NCBI GenBank assembly: GCA_037179385.1
Contig: CM074187.1
Coordinates: 3,844,001 to 3,908,000 of the forward strand
Direction of reading: 5' to 3'
DNA: 64,000 bases
From: Holothuria scabra
Taxonomy: Eukaryota; Echinodermata; Holothuroidea; Aspidochirotida; Holothuriidae
Position numbers and translations under genes: made by a program. Below, one piece after another: positions 1-11,127 of this stretch (position 1 is its first letter; each line of letters starts with the position of its first letter). The notes beneath the pieces were generated by a model. That model searched no databases and was not told the DNA's origin. It saw nothing but the letters and a program-made list of their open reading frames with translations.

Positions 1-700
1 CGTTTCCGCTTAATACTGTTACCATTAACAGCTCGGTTTGCGCGTCTGCTATTCAAACGAAGTTCGAATATCACCACGCGAATTTAATGCCGCGTCGTAG
101 AAATCTAAAGCGCAATTTTCAGGGCGCGGACGTTAGCTCGAAGACGTGAACTGTGGGCTAAAACGCCGTTTCGCCTTGGCCACGTCGTGTAATCTAAAGC
201 TCCCTAATGACGCGTGTGGCCGCACGCAGTAGACTTTGTAATTCGCGTGTGGTGGGCTAAGCTAAGCGCGCGTATCTGATTGGTTAATCAGCTGTCCGAA
301 TTTGTTGGTGTAACATGCAATGATACGCGTTTTGTTCGTCTCGGCCTTACTATAGGGAGCTTACACGCGTGTAAAAGCCAACTAACGCAACGACCTTCTG
401 GAGGACAAATAACACACACGGACGTTAAGTAAAGAAATATGGTGCGTGGCGGGATGTCTTTTAGAACAACTAATGCGTTCGCTGAATTTGAGCTCCTCAA
501 AGAGGTCATGTACCGACGTCACTGCGTTGCGCGTTTCTCTATTTTTTCATCTAGGCGTACATTGTGCATTAATTGTTGCTAAGGTTCTATCGTGCGCGCG
601 TATCGGTAACACACCTACTGCGTATGATCAGTAACATCCTGCAAGCCAAATTAAAACACGCTGACGTCATTATTTTCATTTCTGGAACGCGTTTCTAGCA
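1..700. other. CpG-rich segment, possible promoter or gene edge
   Basis: CpG dinucleotides are dense here, with many CGCG and ACGCGT runs, and become sparse after about 700. A perfect cAMP-response palindrome TGACGTCA sits at 662-669. No long open frame with protein character is visible. This could be the CpG-rich start of a gene lying outside the left edge, or a CpG-rich repeat; the sequence does not decide. Confidence 0.3.
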
Positions 701-809
701 CATCAAATTTGGCATGAGGTTTTTGTAGTTAAAAACCCCAAAGGAGCTTGATAGAATTAAGTCCCGCGTTTACTAGCGATGAGTTCAGCAACTCCGCGGA
801 TTACCCTCT

Positions 810-840
810 TGTTTGTTTGTTTGTTTGTTTGTTTTGTTTT
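810..840. repeat. (TTTG)n microsatellite
   Basis: Seven or so tandem GTTT units followed by a T-rich stretch to about 890. Confidence 0.9.
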
Positions 841-921
841 CTTTTTTCTTTCTTTTTTTAACTTTAAAGCCGATTTTTTTTCCTCATCAATCTCATATTA
901 TCAGAAACGGGTTACATGAGG

Positions 922-1041
922 ACTTAACTAACTTTGCCTTTTTTACAGGGAGGTCCTATTATTTCTAGTATATGTAGACTTCAAGATAAACACAGCAGTC
1001 AGTAAAAGCAAAGGGAAACAAAACAATTCTTGTCAAATGTA
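922..1041 (+). other. Candidate 3' splice site with short open frame
   Basis: A branch-like CTAAC at about 928, a pyrimidine tract and TTTACAG end at 948. The frame entered after one base stays open for about 30 codons to a TAA near 1041. The signal is good but there is no paired donor or recognisable protein, so this may be chance. Confidence 0.12.
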
Positions 1042-2540
1042 AGGAAGTGATATAACAACCTCTCTCCGATTTTAATGGACGTTTAACCACACTGTGGTTA
1101 TTGGGTTCCACTTTCTCATACGAAGATTTTGCTTAAGCTTGCTCTTTACCTAACTCTGAAACCTCGTGATTTGCCTCGCAACTGCCCCATGTTCCATGTT
1201 GTGCACTGGGTCCATCGTTCCTGCGAAGACTTGGTAGGCATCTTGCGGCGAAGCTGACAAAAAAGTTCGGAAACGAATTGATTTGTTCCAGTGAGTATAC
1301 TTGATTTGACCCTATTCCCCAAAATTTGATAAACGTTGATAGGAATTTAGAAGCAGGTCGAAAAAAGGTGAATCGCATTTTAGACAAATGACTACATGCT
1401 TTTTTAGAGAGGTCGGCAAACGAAAGAAGAGCTTGCAGCTGTGAACGGATTGACCAATCACAAAGGGGTAATGAGCCTGGGAAGCCTCAGGCACCGATAT
1501 AAGCGTGCTAACCGTCCAGGATGCAGCGTGCCATAAATATTGACGGGACGAGGAGCCAGGTAGACTATGTACAGTCCCGCGTGCAGTGTCCAGTGGCGGT
1601 AACAGAATTTCAAAAGTGTGGAGCAATGAAGAGCAAAAAAATGCTGTAGGCAAATAACAACCAAGCGCAACTGAAGCTCGAATTCTGCTGATGAGGTCCA
1701 TGGGGCGTTTTAGGGCCTCTGTTTGGGTGCAGGGGGAACTCCATAGGGGTCCAGGAGACAAAAATCCCGGAAGCCTTGAGATTAAAACATATCTCTGGTG
1801 AAAATTGAAGCTTATCTTATGATAATGATAGGAACAGCTTGCTATAGAAGATGAGGAACAGAGCATGCTAAGTAAGGTATCTTGTTGGGTCGGTTTACAT
1901 GTAGATTCCATGGGGACTGAAAGCCTGGGTGTGGACCCAAGAAGCGAAGCCCTGGAAGCTCTGAGGTTTAATGAGGTGTAAATGATCATTTCCCAAGTAT
2001 ATTTTTTCAGAGTTGGGAGCATCTGGGTCAGAGGCTGTGATCGCGAGAAAATACCCCTCGTGCCGTCATTCACAGTGTCTTGATGTGGGCCTACTCTCAT
2101 GCAAATAGTTATTGCCCTTCTTACCTAGCTGTAAGCAACAAAATAATGTTCCTCTTAATCTATGATACATCTTCACTTTACTATATGACAATACAGACTT
2201 AATGAAACAACGTTGACGGGACGAAATTTGAGCACAAAGAGCTTTTAACACCGATGTTAATTTATGTTAATTAATATAACGGTTTTGATTTTGAAACGCT
2301 GGGGTTACTGTTAGCAAAACTTGCCACTTTCTGTTGCTAACCTGATCAATATTTGCTTTTTTTTCTTCTAACGCCTTTTAAGAAATACCAAGTCCCCGGT
2401 TGCCGCCTCCATCGGCTGTAAAAAAAAAGAATCGAAAAAATAGCTTTATTTGTAGAGGAGAACTGGATAATTGGAGTCTTTATTGAAGATCAATCTGTCC
2501 CATTTCTTAAGAACAAAATCAAGACTGGAGTCGCAGTTGG
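1042..2540. other. Gene-free interval with a long but unconvincing reverse frame
   Basis: The reverse strand is open for 262 codons at 1312-2100, and a second frame overlaps it at 1458-1670. The predicted peptide is serine- and leucine-rich, with no domain, signal peptide or repeat structure that I recognise. I do not call it a gene. Confidence 0.4.
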
Positions 2541-2840
2541 TTAAGTTTTCATATTTTGTCGTACGGTGAAAACGGAAAATTGTTTCCCTTTTTCAGAATG
2601 TTTAAAAATATGGAGATTAATATGAAAAAGCCGGATTTTGTACGAAAAGTTTGGAATTTCGAGAGTTTTCTTGAAGAACATAGCAAGCAAAATCAGAAAT
2701 AACTTGGGGGGGGGGGGGAGCTGAAGTTTACTGGACTTACCTCTTTTATCGTTTGAAGGATCCCGAAGAAAGTGGATCTTCTCCACGACGGGGTACCATG
2801 CCCGCCTCGCACTTCCCTGACGCAACCCTTGTTTCGCCAT
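2541..2840 (-). repeat. Degenerate dispersed repeat with G-run
   Basis: A 13-base G run at about 2706 and the reverse-strand reading around it resemble the repeat family seen at 11806-12020 and 17890-18110: homopolymer C/G run, then KYLKNGK-like translation. Only the general pattern is shared, so the assignment is loose. Confidence 0.3.
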
Positions 2841-3172
2841 GCTACTACTTTCGTCCTTATCTGCTTATTTTCAAGCTGAAATCAATATTTCACCACAGGC
2901 GATGATCTGCCTTTAAAATTTTTAATTTTGCGCTTAAGGGGTGGATGGGTTCCCTATATAAGACTCATCTCTAGGTTCCAGATCGATAGTGTTCTACGTC
3001 TCCCCCACCCCTCCCGTGCGCGAAAGGCCTGTGTACGTCCATTTCCTACCATCTGATGAGAAGCTACTTTCCAAAATTTTCTGTACGCTCGCGCCACGCC
3101 AACAAATCGTTGCGCTCCACTAATAAAAAATAATTAGGGTCGTTATTCATTATGGAGAAAAGCTTTGTTATT
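2841..3172. other. Gene-free interval with fragment of the ~190 bp module
   Basis: Around 3072-3115 the text reads like the module seen repeatedly to 25 kb (AAAATTTTCTGTACGCTC followed by GCGCCACGCC). Nothing else is recognisable. Confidence 0.4.
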
Positions 3173-3543
3173 TTAAAGAGGCTCATTGAGTTGATATCAA
3201 TACCTTAATGAGAGTGTTCAAGGGTCACTACCACATGACAATGCTTATACAGTTAGCATGTAAGTCAATTTTCATATCAAATAGTTACGGAAAAGGTTAA
3301 AATTTTGAATGTTGTTTTGTCCGGACTTGTAACGGTTTTGTGCACAATTTGAAAAAGTGTCTGGTCACGAATTTTTGAAAATCGAATTGAACCGTTAATA
3401 ACTCACTCATAAAACAGTTATTTGTATGTAGAATATGGGGATTGTCTAAGTTTGACCATTTGTCATTGATATGTGAAGGAAACTTAACAGGTTTGGAAAA
3501 ATTTGTTGGATTTTATACGGAGCAACTCAATGAACCGCTTTAA
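3173..3543 (+). mobile_element. TTAA-bounded MITE, copy 1
   Basis: A 371 bp segment has ends that are inverted copies of each other, containing GGCTCATTGAGTTG (left) and CAACTCAATGAACC (right), each bordered by TTAA. The same element lies in the opposite orientation at 4083-4445. There is no coding capacity. The TTAA borders suggest a piggyBac-type target preference, but the terminal triplet does not clearly match piggyBac, so the superfamily is left open. Confidence 0.8.
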
Positions 3544-4082
3544 GAAAAAAAGGGTTCGTTATTCATGATAGGAACACATGCCCGTTATCTATAATAATAG
3601 AAAAAGTGGATCAACATTCATAATCAGAAAGAATGTTTAATTTTCCAAAAAAGGTGCGTTCTCCAGATTTAAAGGCTTCAATTCCTGTTTTTCGTGACAG
3701 GGAGTGCATCCATAGCACTGGGATGATGGGTCAATGTCTTGCCTTCAAAATGTTTACAGCGTTACCGTAATTTTGTTAATTGAAATAAGAATTAGACATG
3801 AACAACTGCAATAAACCTTGTTTGTAACCTTTCAATAATGCCTTAATGTCTAATGGAGTCCTTGATTTAACTCTTTCTAAGAAAGTGTTGTATTTTATGT
3901 GTGGACAAATGTCCGCAGCACAATTTTGTAAGTAGGCATGCAGCAAAGTAACTTGTTGTAACTTGTAGGAAGGCTGTGTAACAAATTTCCCCATCCTCAC
4001 GTGACAAATTGCCCGACAAGTGGGACAAGTAATTCGTCTGTTTCTCATTTCGCAGGAAAACGAATCAATGATTTATTTCAAA
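3544..4082 (-). pseudogene. Possible RING-finger (TRIM-like) remnant between two MITEs
   Basis: On the reverse strand an open frame (4063 to 3776) reads through FSCEMRNRRITCPTCRAICH. The CPTCR group with a preceding basic ITCP stretch is typical of the last cysteine pair of a C3HC4 RING finger. The earlier zinc ligands (CxxC, CxH) are absent because the frame begins too late, and downstream residues show no B-box or coiled coil. It is therefore at best a broken RING fragment, possibly carried with the flanking inverted MITEs; a chance CxxC is possible. The rest of the interval (3544-3775) has nothing recognisable. Confidence 0.25.
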
Positions 4083-4445
4083 TAAAAGCGGCTCATTGAG
4101 TTGGTTCATGAAATTCAAATTTTTTTCCAAACCTGTAAAGTTTTCTTCACATACCAGTGACAATTGGTCAAACTAAGACAATCTCCACATTCTACACTAC
4201 AAATAGCTGTTTTATGACTGAGTACTTTGAGGTTAAATTAGGTTTTCAAAAATTTGTGACCAAACACATTTTCAAAATCGGCACAAACCCGTTGCAACTC
4301 ACCACAAAATTCAAAATTTTAGCTTTTCCCATAACTATTGGATATGAATCTTAGCTTATTATGCTCATTATAAGCATTGACATGAGGTAGTGACCCTTTG
4401 ACACACTCATTAAGATATATTTCGCAACTCAATGAGTCCCTTTAA
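4083..4445 (-). mobile_element. TTAA-bounded MITE, copy 2 (inverted)
   Basis: This is the reverse complement of copy 1 over its full length, with the same end motif; the right end has TTAA, while the left border has mutated to ATAA. Together the pair can form a ~360 bp stem with a ~540 base loop. Confidence 0.8.
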
Positions 4446-4462
4446 TTTCACCTAGGAAGTGT

Positions 4463-5573
4463 TACTAGGAAAAATACAAAGTTTTCAAAACATAGTCTTG
4501 AAAGTGTGTAATTATTTCAACGGAATACGATCAATGAGAATTTAAGACCGGGTGTACTACATAAGTAATTGGAATCACAACGAAAATGGTAAAGGTTTGC
4601 GATGGATTCATGCAAAATTTCTACTAGTTGGGAACCATTTAATTGAAAATAGCAGAATAAATCTATGAATTGATCAAAAGCACACTTCAATTTGCTTCGG
4701 GAAAATCACAGATCAAGGGGGGTGGATGGGTGGGAGTGGTACCAGGTGGTGCCACTGAAACACCGTTGCATAGACCCACCGGTGTAAGATTGTTGATATA
4801 AAACATTAAAACATGTCCTTTCGAACGACACCTCATCATACACTATCTGCAGACGGACAGAGGATTGATGGAGGTATACCTCTAACTCCAGATAGAAATT
4901 TCTTATCTAGCAAAAGTCAGTGTGATTTTACTTCTCTTATAATGGTCTATAAATACGAATTGGTCGAATCGTTATACGAATGTGTGCTGTGTGCGTGTTG
5001 AAATTTTGCATTAGAAATCATTTATTTTTCTGAAAAAGTTGCATGCAGACTGTGCACCGAGACATTTCTCCTTAAAATGTGTTTGCCAATTTCAGCCTGC
5101 AAGGACGGTCATTCAGTAAACTGGTAAAGATGACATGTTTCATTAAAACGTTGTAGGGGACGATTCCTCTTCTTCAAATTCCTAAATTTTGTGCTCCTTC
5201 ATAACCACACATGCTGGGCTATATGAACACGAACAATCGACACAATCATAGAGACCAGTGAATAATGTAGTTTTGATATGCAACTGACTGGAAAGAACAT
5301 CAAAGAGCTTTGATGCAAGCGTGCAAGCGTGCGGAGAACGCGAAGATTCTGGGGATTTGCAAAGTAAACATGTGGAACTATTGACACAGAAAATCGATCG
5401 TGATCGGTAGAAGGTACCTTTCATAACAGACATGTAAAGTCTTTTTGAAAGCACCGCACCTAACTTTTAAGTTTCATGTTACAAAAAGTGGGGTGGGGAT
5501 TTTTACGTTAGTGTCCCCTCCAATCAAAAAAGTGGGGGACCTTCATCCCTTGCCCCCCCCCCCTCCAATTAAC
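4463..5573 (+). repeat. 1.1 kb interspersed repeat, copy 1
   Basis: Direct, clearly diverged match to 12830-13958. Shared landmarks include ACCGTTGCATAG near 4760, the segment TTTGCAAAGTAAACATGTGG near 5354 and a final C-run. The 130 bases at about 5020-5150 have no counterpart in copy 2. The C-run ending near a degenerate CGCC resembles the right end of CAGGGGCG-type hAT elements, best seen in copy 2. Confidence 0.75.
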
Positions 5574-5961
5574 GCCAGGCTGCCCACTGCAAGACTAGTC
5601 GACCCCTCGCCTGTATCCTTAGAATTGGTTACATTTTATCAAAAGTATGTCTACCCCTGCACTTTATTAGGCAAAGTTCGAATCCTTCTGGCGTTTCAAT
5701 TCTTTTCATTGATTAAAGCATTTCATTGCAGAAAGAAAACTTTAAAATAATTGCTTATACAAACCTGGCCGGGAATGCCATGTCCGGGTGTCTGAGGATG
5801 ACTGCGATTTTTCAAATTTTGGGGGGAAGGTCAATGATAAGCTTCGCTTTATTTTTCGAGCATGAACAGCGACTGTTTGGATTTGGCTTACAAGCCTGAT
5901 GAAAGGAACCTACTGCCGTTTTGCGTGATGTTCCGCATAAGCGATTGAGTGGGGAAAACAT
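5574..5961. other. Gene-free interval with module fragment
   Basis: Around 5765-5835 is a reverse-oriented fragment of the ~190 bp module (AACCTGGCCGGGAATGCC ... TTTTTCAAATTTT). No gene is seen in the rest. Confidence 0.4.
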
Positions 5962-6040
5962 GCCAGTGAGCCACAACTGGAGAAAAGGCCGTAGCCGGCT
6001 CGACTTGAACCAAAAGGTTGGAAACTGGGCCGTAAAATTC
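5962..6040 (+). repeat. Short interspersed repeat, copy 1 (SINE-like)
   Basis: About 80 bp running from GCCAGTGAGCCACAACTGG through GCCGGCTCGACTTG to GGTTGGAAACTGG. It matches 59353-59435 in the same orientation and 55849-55924 in reverse. GGCTCGACTTGAACC is faintly like a tRNA B box, but no full tRNA head is visible, so SINE is a guess. Confidence 0.55.
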
Positions 6041-6165
6041 CATCTAACCAACTACATGGATGATCAATAAATACCATTTCCGGCTGTCTGAGGGGTTCCG
6101 ATTACCAAAAGCGTTCCGCACCAATTTATGGTAGCGTTCCGCTCAGATTGCATTTCGAGCAATGT
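6041..6165 (-). repeat. Copy of the ~190 bp module
   Basis: Reads TTTCCGGCTGTCTGAGGGG, then GTTCCGCACCAATTTATGG and GCGTTCCGCT, matching the module in the orientation seen at 9.0-9.6 kb. Confidence 0.55.
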
Positions 6166-6624
6166 TATGATAAGATAAGATAAGATCAACTTTAATAAAC
6201 CCCACAAGGGTAACTGACTGCTCGCATAAAACAGAAAACCAATAAATGAGTGATTACAAAAATATATACACACAAACAACACTTAAACAGTAAAAGAGAA
6301 GAACTAAGAGAAAGTATAAGACGTAAAATATGAGAGGTAAAAGTATAAGACAATAGGAACCAAGAAGGCAAGAATTAGCGTTTGAAATTAAGATTATGGA
6401 ATTTGATACATTGTGGTATAAAAGAGGAGGGGTGTCGTTTAGTAATGGGGTAATCTCATTCTGCCACTTCTAGGAATAACCGCATTATGTAAAACAACAC
6501 TAAGTGGGTGATCATTATCTTGCATAATCTTCATCAGTTTATTCTGACCAGGGGTCTGTTGCAACTCCCTGTTCTGACCGTGTGAGGTGGTTGCAATTTT
6601 CCAAATATTCTGTACGCTCCACAC
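6166..6624 (-). pseudogene. 3' end of a CR1/L2-type LINE
   Basis: The reverse strand ends in TTTATTAAAGTTGATC followed by TTATC repeats, a microsatellite-type tail common to non-LTR retrotransposons that lack poly(A). Just upstream the reverse reading gives KIMQDNDHPLSVVL, RSGRMRLP and then, after a frameshift, YHNVSNSIILI. This follows the usual C-terminal order of CR1/L2-type ORF2 proteins (D-x-x-HPL, R-SGR, then a Y-x-NSF-like end). Only the last ~60 residues and the 3' UTR remain. The subclade is inferred. Confidence 0.55.
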
Positions 6625-7613
6625 AAAACTTAAATGGTAGTGTGATATGTCAACAAACTGCCTTGACCCAACTTGGCAGTTAGGGAGTGAGTTTTCCTAA
6701 AAAAATCCGTTAGGATTATGTCAATATTTTTACGGTTAGGCCTATCAAGATTTACCTCTTCAAAGTTTGAATGTTTGTGAAACAACTTGTTGCTTATGCA
6801 AAACTGATAATGTGGAATGTTGCTCAGTAATGACATTTCGTTGTTCACTCTTTATAAATTTTTATCTGATACTGCATGGTTTGGTTATTGATACTGATGA
6901 TTTTCAAGGACACAATTTTAACTCCCAAAATAGAACCCCCAGGACCAACTAACTAACAACTGTTCTTGAAATGAAGGATTATATAAAACAAAGGATTATT
7001 AGCCATATAGCTAATAATAGCCATATTTCCTCTGATGACATCACAAAATTTGCGTATTGAGTCCATGTTTATCAATGATGAAGCGCAAATGAGAAAATGG
7101 TACATTTTTGACAAATTTTGTTGGGAATTGCGGCTATTTTTATGATTTTCAAATGACATTTTACATCGAATACCCATGTTTTGATTTTCATGTCACACTA
7201 CCCTTACCAGTCACGTAGAGAGCTATTGCTCCTTTTGAACACTTTTTGATATGACGTCAGTCACAACAGAAAAATTAGTGAAGTTGTTTTTCTGACAAGC
7301 TTTGAAAAGAGTGCAATTAGATGAAGTTCATGATTTGACCTTATCAGACTTTTATCCTAATTGGATCTGTTCAAGCTTATAGTGTAACATATTAAATGTA
7401 ACTTACGTGATCGCAGGAATAGTTCGAAATTATGGGAGCGGCACAAACCCGTTTCGAGGTCATTGCACCAAGATATCCGCCGATTAGGTGGCCCACTGGC
7501 GACATTTCCTTCTATTGAGGGCTTACAGCCCACGAGACCGGAGGTCCTCGAGACCGATGATGTGGTTCACAAGACCCAAGTTTCGCCAGACCAAAAATCG
7601 AAAGGGGTTCGTG
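6625..7613. other. Gene-free interval
   Basis: No coding frame with protein character. A perfect TGACGTCA occurs near 7253. From about 7440 the DNA becomes CpG-richer, with repeated CGAGACCG motifs (7530-7560). The same motif flanks the other side of the hAT-like element at 11558-11630, so this was one continuous sequence before that insertion. Confidence 0.5.
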
Positions 7614-8999
7614 TAGTGGCGTAGCTACGGGAGCAGGGGGGCTCCAGCCCCTACTGAAACTTCCAGCTTCGCAGCAGCCCCCTCCCCACTGGCGACCTGA
7701 GTAAAAAAATGTATTCTTGCTGGCTGATAATAATATTCAATCCGGGTTACTCGGCAACCATCACATAGGTACACTTGCGATAGATCCACTCTGAATGTCG
7801 GAATAATTCAGGTAGACGTGACAAGCTTCATATCATCGGAATCTCTTGAAACTAGTCGGGTTTCTGGATTTATAATTTTCTGGCAAATTCAGAGTGGCTG
7901 AAATTGGCTACCTTGGTGTGGATTACAGTCGTGCACAAAAGTATCTTGCCTGTTCCTATTTCATGTAGGTTTTTTTTTCAATTCCTTGGAATGAAATCTT
8001 TTTTTCCAAAATCATACTTGGTGTGGTGGGTAGAATATTTGAGTCAAACATGGTTGGAAGGAATTTGCACTTTACGCGGCTAATGCTGCCAGTCAGTGGT
8101 CAATACAACAACCAAACCCATGTTAGGTCAATGCAGTCTCAAATATCGCAACCTTACCATGTTATCTCACAAAACCTCACTTAGCTCTTGGGTGGAGTGG
8201 ACATACCCAATGGAGTGCGAGACGGGGGTAGGGACAGACGGCATGCCTCTAAATTTCCGCAAAATCTAAGTTTGGGCAGGAATTAGGAAAAATTCGGGCA
8301 GGCCGGGAATTAAGGAAAAATTAGACAACCCTTTTAGTTTGAAAAAATAGCATGGTTTTTCAGAAAATTCCTTCATGTGGCTGAAATCTCAAAAAAAAAA
8401 AAAAAAGAAACGTCCTTCAGTCGCAGTAAAATTTTCACGAAAAATCAACAACATTCCAAAAATTCGCTACACCTTCGGGCAGACAGACTTCATACTGCAG
8501 TCTTGCAAAAACAAAAAATGCCCGAAACTTGGACAAATGTTCGGAAGAAGGTTTAAAAATGCTGGGATCAATTGCCAAATTAATTCAACGGACAGACAGG
8601 GGGTGTTCAGTTGCAGTGTCCAAATGTTTGCCTTCTATCCTGTCCTAGAGCCAACAGTCAATGGTTATGAAAATCGGGTAATTTCTTTTTCAATACTTTA
8701 CTTGATGCAGTGTGAGAATGTCTTCCCATAAGACTGCTTGAACATTCATTTAAACCCACTAGGTAATGTGACATTTTTTCAAAAGTAAAATCATAAGCAG
8801 TCGGAAGTCGGGCAGTCACGCAATTTCATAATTACATATTATTGAATTTAGCAAAGAGTCGCAATAGAGTAAAATTTAATAGCATGTTTTTAATTCCATT
8901 TCATAATTTTCCCCCGAAAATATGCAAGATCATTTCATCTAAGTATTGGTAGTGGAACATTTAATTTGGTAACTTTCTGATCAAAATAGCGACTGCTTA

Positions 9000-9570
9000 G
9001 ATCCCTTAATGAGCCTGGGAAATGTCATATTCGGAGGGGTCCGATTTTTCAAAATTTTCTGTTCGCTCCGCGCCAGCCAGTGGTGGCGCTTCCGGTAGAT
9101 AGTCTTCCTAGCAGAATTTTAAAGTGAACATTTTGGCAAACAGAACCTCAACATAACGACTGTTAAGATTTGAGTGGTCAGATTTTTCAGAATAAATTCT
9201 GTACCTTTCCTCCCAAGTTATGGTGGCGCTCCAATTAGACCACTTCATATGCAGAATTTAAGATTCAAGTAAACATATATTGCAAACGAAAACTCAAATT
9301 AGCAACTGTCTGAGGTGTCCAATAGTCAAAATTATCTGTACGCATTGCGCAACCAATGGCGGCGTTCGGCTTAGTCTTTCTTGCTGAATTTACGTTTGAA
9401 GAGAACGTTTGCGTGCAATTGAAAACTTAAAATAGAGATTGCTTAGATCCCTTTTATAAGCCTGACAAAAGTCGTTTTCGACTGTCTCGAGAGCTACGAA
9501 TTTTCAAATTTCCTGGACGCTTCGCGCCAATTAGTGGTGGCTCTCTGCGTAGATTGTCTCTCGGGCAGAA
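9000..9570 (+). repeat. Tandem copies of the ~190 bp module (decayed)
   Basis: Four decayed units begin near 9005, 9120, 9280 and 9430. Each passes through a TTTTCAAAATTTTCTGT-like string, a TACGCTCCGCGCCA-like string and GGTGGCGCT. The reverse counterpart array is at 18690-19340. Confidence 0.7.
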
Positions 9571-9574
9571 TTTA

Positions 9575-11127
9575 CGGTGGCCATAAGGTGACATGAGAGA
9601 TGTTTGGTAATCGTGATTGAATAACTGGACATCACGATAATTTACAGCATTTTTGTCGAGTTGTCGACTTACGGTAACTAGACATTTCGACAAAGTTAAG
9701 CAAATTGCCATAATGTCGAGATAGGTGTAACTTGACAATGAAACAATTTGCAGAATTTTGTCGTGTTGTCGACTTACGATAACTCGACATTTTGACAAAA
9801 CTGAAAAAACTTTCGTGATGTCGAGATAGGTGTAACTCGACAATGAGACAATTTGCAGAATATTGTCGTGTTGTCGACTTACCGCAACTCGACATCTCGA
9901 CAAAAGAAAGAAAAATGCTGTGATGTGGAGATAGGTGTAACTCAACAGCGCAACATTTCGCAGAATTTTGTGGTGTTGTCGACTTACAATAACTCGATAT
10001 TTTGAAAAAATTAATCAAAATGTTGTGATGTAGAGATAGGTGTAACTCGACATGTGGCAATTAGCAGAAGTTTGTCGTGTTCTCGAATTACGGTAACACT
10101 TCATCTCGACAAAATTAAGCAATCTGTCTTGATGTTGAGATAACTGTAACCCAACAAAGCGAAATTTTGCAGAATTTTGTGGTGTTGTCGACTTAATGTA
10201 ACTCGACATCTCTACAAAATTAAGAAAACTGCAGTGATGTCGAAATAGGTGTTACTCTACAATCTGAAACTTTGCGGCATTAAGTGGGGATGACGACTTA
10301 TAACAACTCGACATCGCTGAAAACTTAAGCAAACTGCTGTGATGATTAGGATAACCCAATAACGCGATAGTTTGAGGCATGTGTGGATTTTTTCAAGTTT
10401 ACAACACGACGTACTTAGCAATGTGGCGGGACTACTATCGTATTGAATAGTTCCAGTAAAACAGGTTCCCACGGAAGCGAATTCTGTCACCTAGATCACT
10501 TCAAGGAAAATGCGTGGTTTACGTTTGTTACATTTGTTTAATTTTTGTCGAGATGTCGAGTTACCGTAATTCGACAACACGAAAAAATTCCGCAAAATGT
10601 CACGTTGTCGAATTAGACTTATCTCGACATCACGAAAATTTGCTTAATTTTGTCGAGATGCCAAGCTATTATAAGTCAACAACCCGGCAAAACTCTGCAA
10701 AATGTCGCGTTGTCGACTTACACCTATCTCGACATCACAACAAATTGCTCAATTTTGTCAAGATGTCGAGTAACCTCAAGTCGACAACACGAAACAATTG
10801 TGCAAATTGTCGAATTGACGAGTTACAACTATCTCGCCATCACGACACTTTGTTTAATTTTGTCAAAACGTCGAGTTACCGTAGGTAGACAACACGAGAA
10901 AATTTTGTCAACTGTCGCATTGTCGAGTTACCGTAAGTCGGCAAATCAACAAAATTCTGCAAACTGTCGCATTTTCGTTTTACACCTATCTCTACATCTC
11001 GACGATTTTTTGTCGAAATGTCGAGTTACCGTAAGTCGTCAACAAGACAAAATGCTACAAATTGTCGTGATGTCGAGTTATTCGATCACGATAACTAAAC
11101 ATCTCGCTTGTCACCATATGACCACCG
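9575..11127. mobile_element. Foldback element of head-to-head 105 bp satellite arrays
   Basis: About seven ~105 bp units (9640-10380) face about five units in reverse orientation (10535-11100) across a ~150 bp unique centre. The outer ends are inverted copies: CGGTGGCCATA at 9575 and its complement ending at 11127. The flanks AGAATTTA (9567-9574) and AGAACTAC (11130-11137) look like an imperfect 8 bp duplication. The related sequence at 18719-18730 (reverse) reads GGGCAGAATTAC with nothing inserted, confirming that this block is an insertion. Arrays of tandem repeats inside long inverted repeats are known from foldback transposons such as sea urchin TU elements. No transposase is present. Frames of 124 to 220 codons here are by-products of a period divisible by three. 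Confidence 0.75.

Noticed and set aside
1312..2100. 262-codon reverse frame as a gene
   Set aside because: No start context, domain or splice support; a second overlapping frame is equally open and the composition looks random.
5673..5683. tRNA gene suggested by GTTCGAATCC
   Set aside because: No A box at the right distance and no acceptor or anticodon stem around it.
9640..11100. CRISPR array
   Set aside because: Units are contiguous diverged satellites without unique spacers, in animal DNA.
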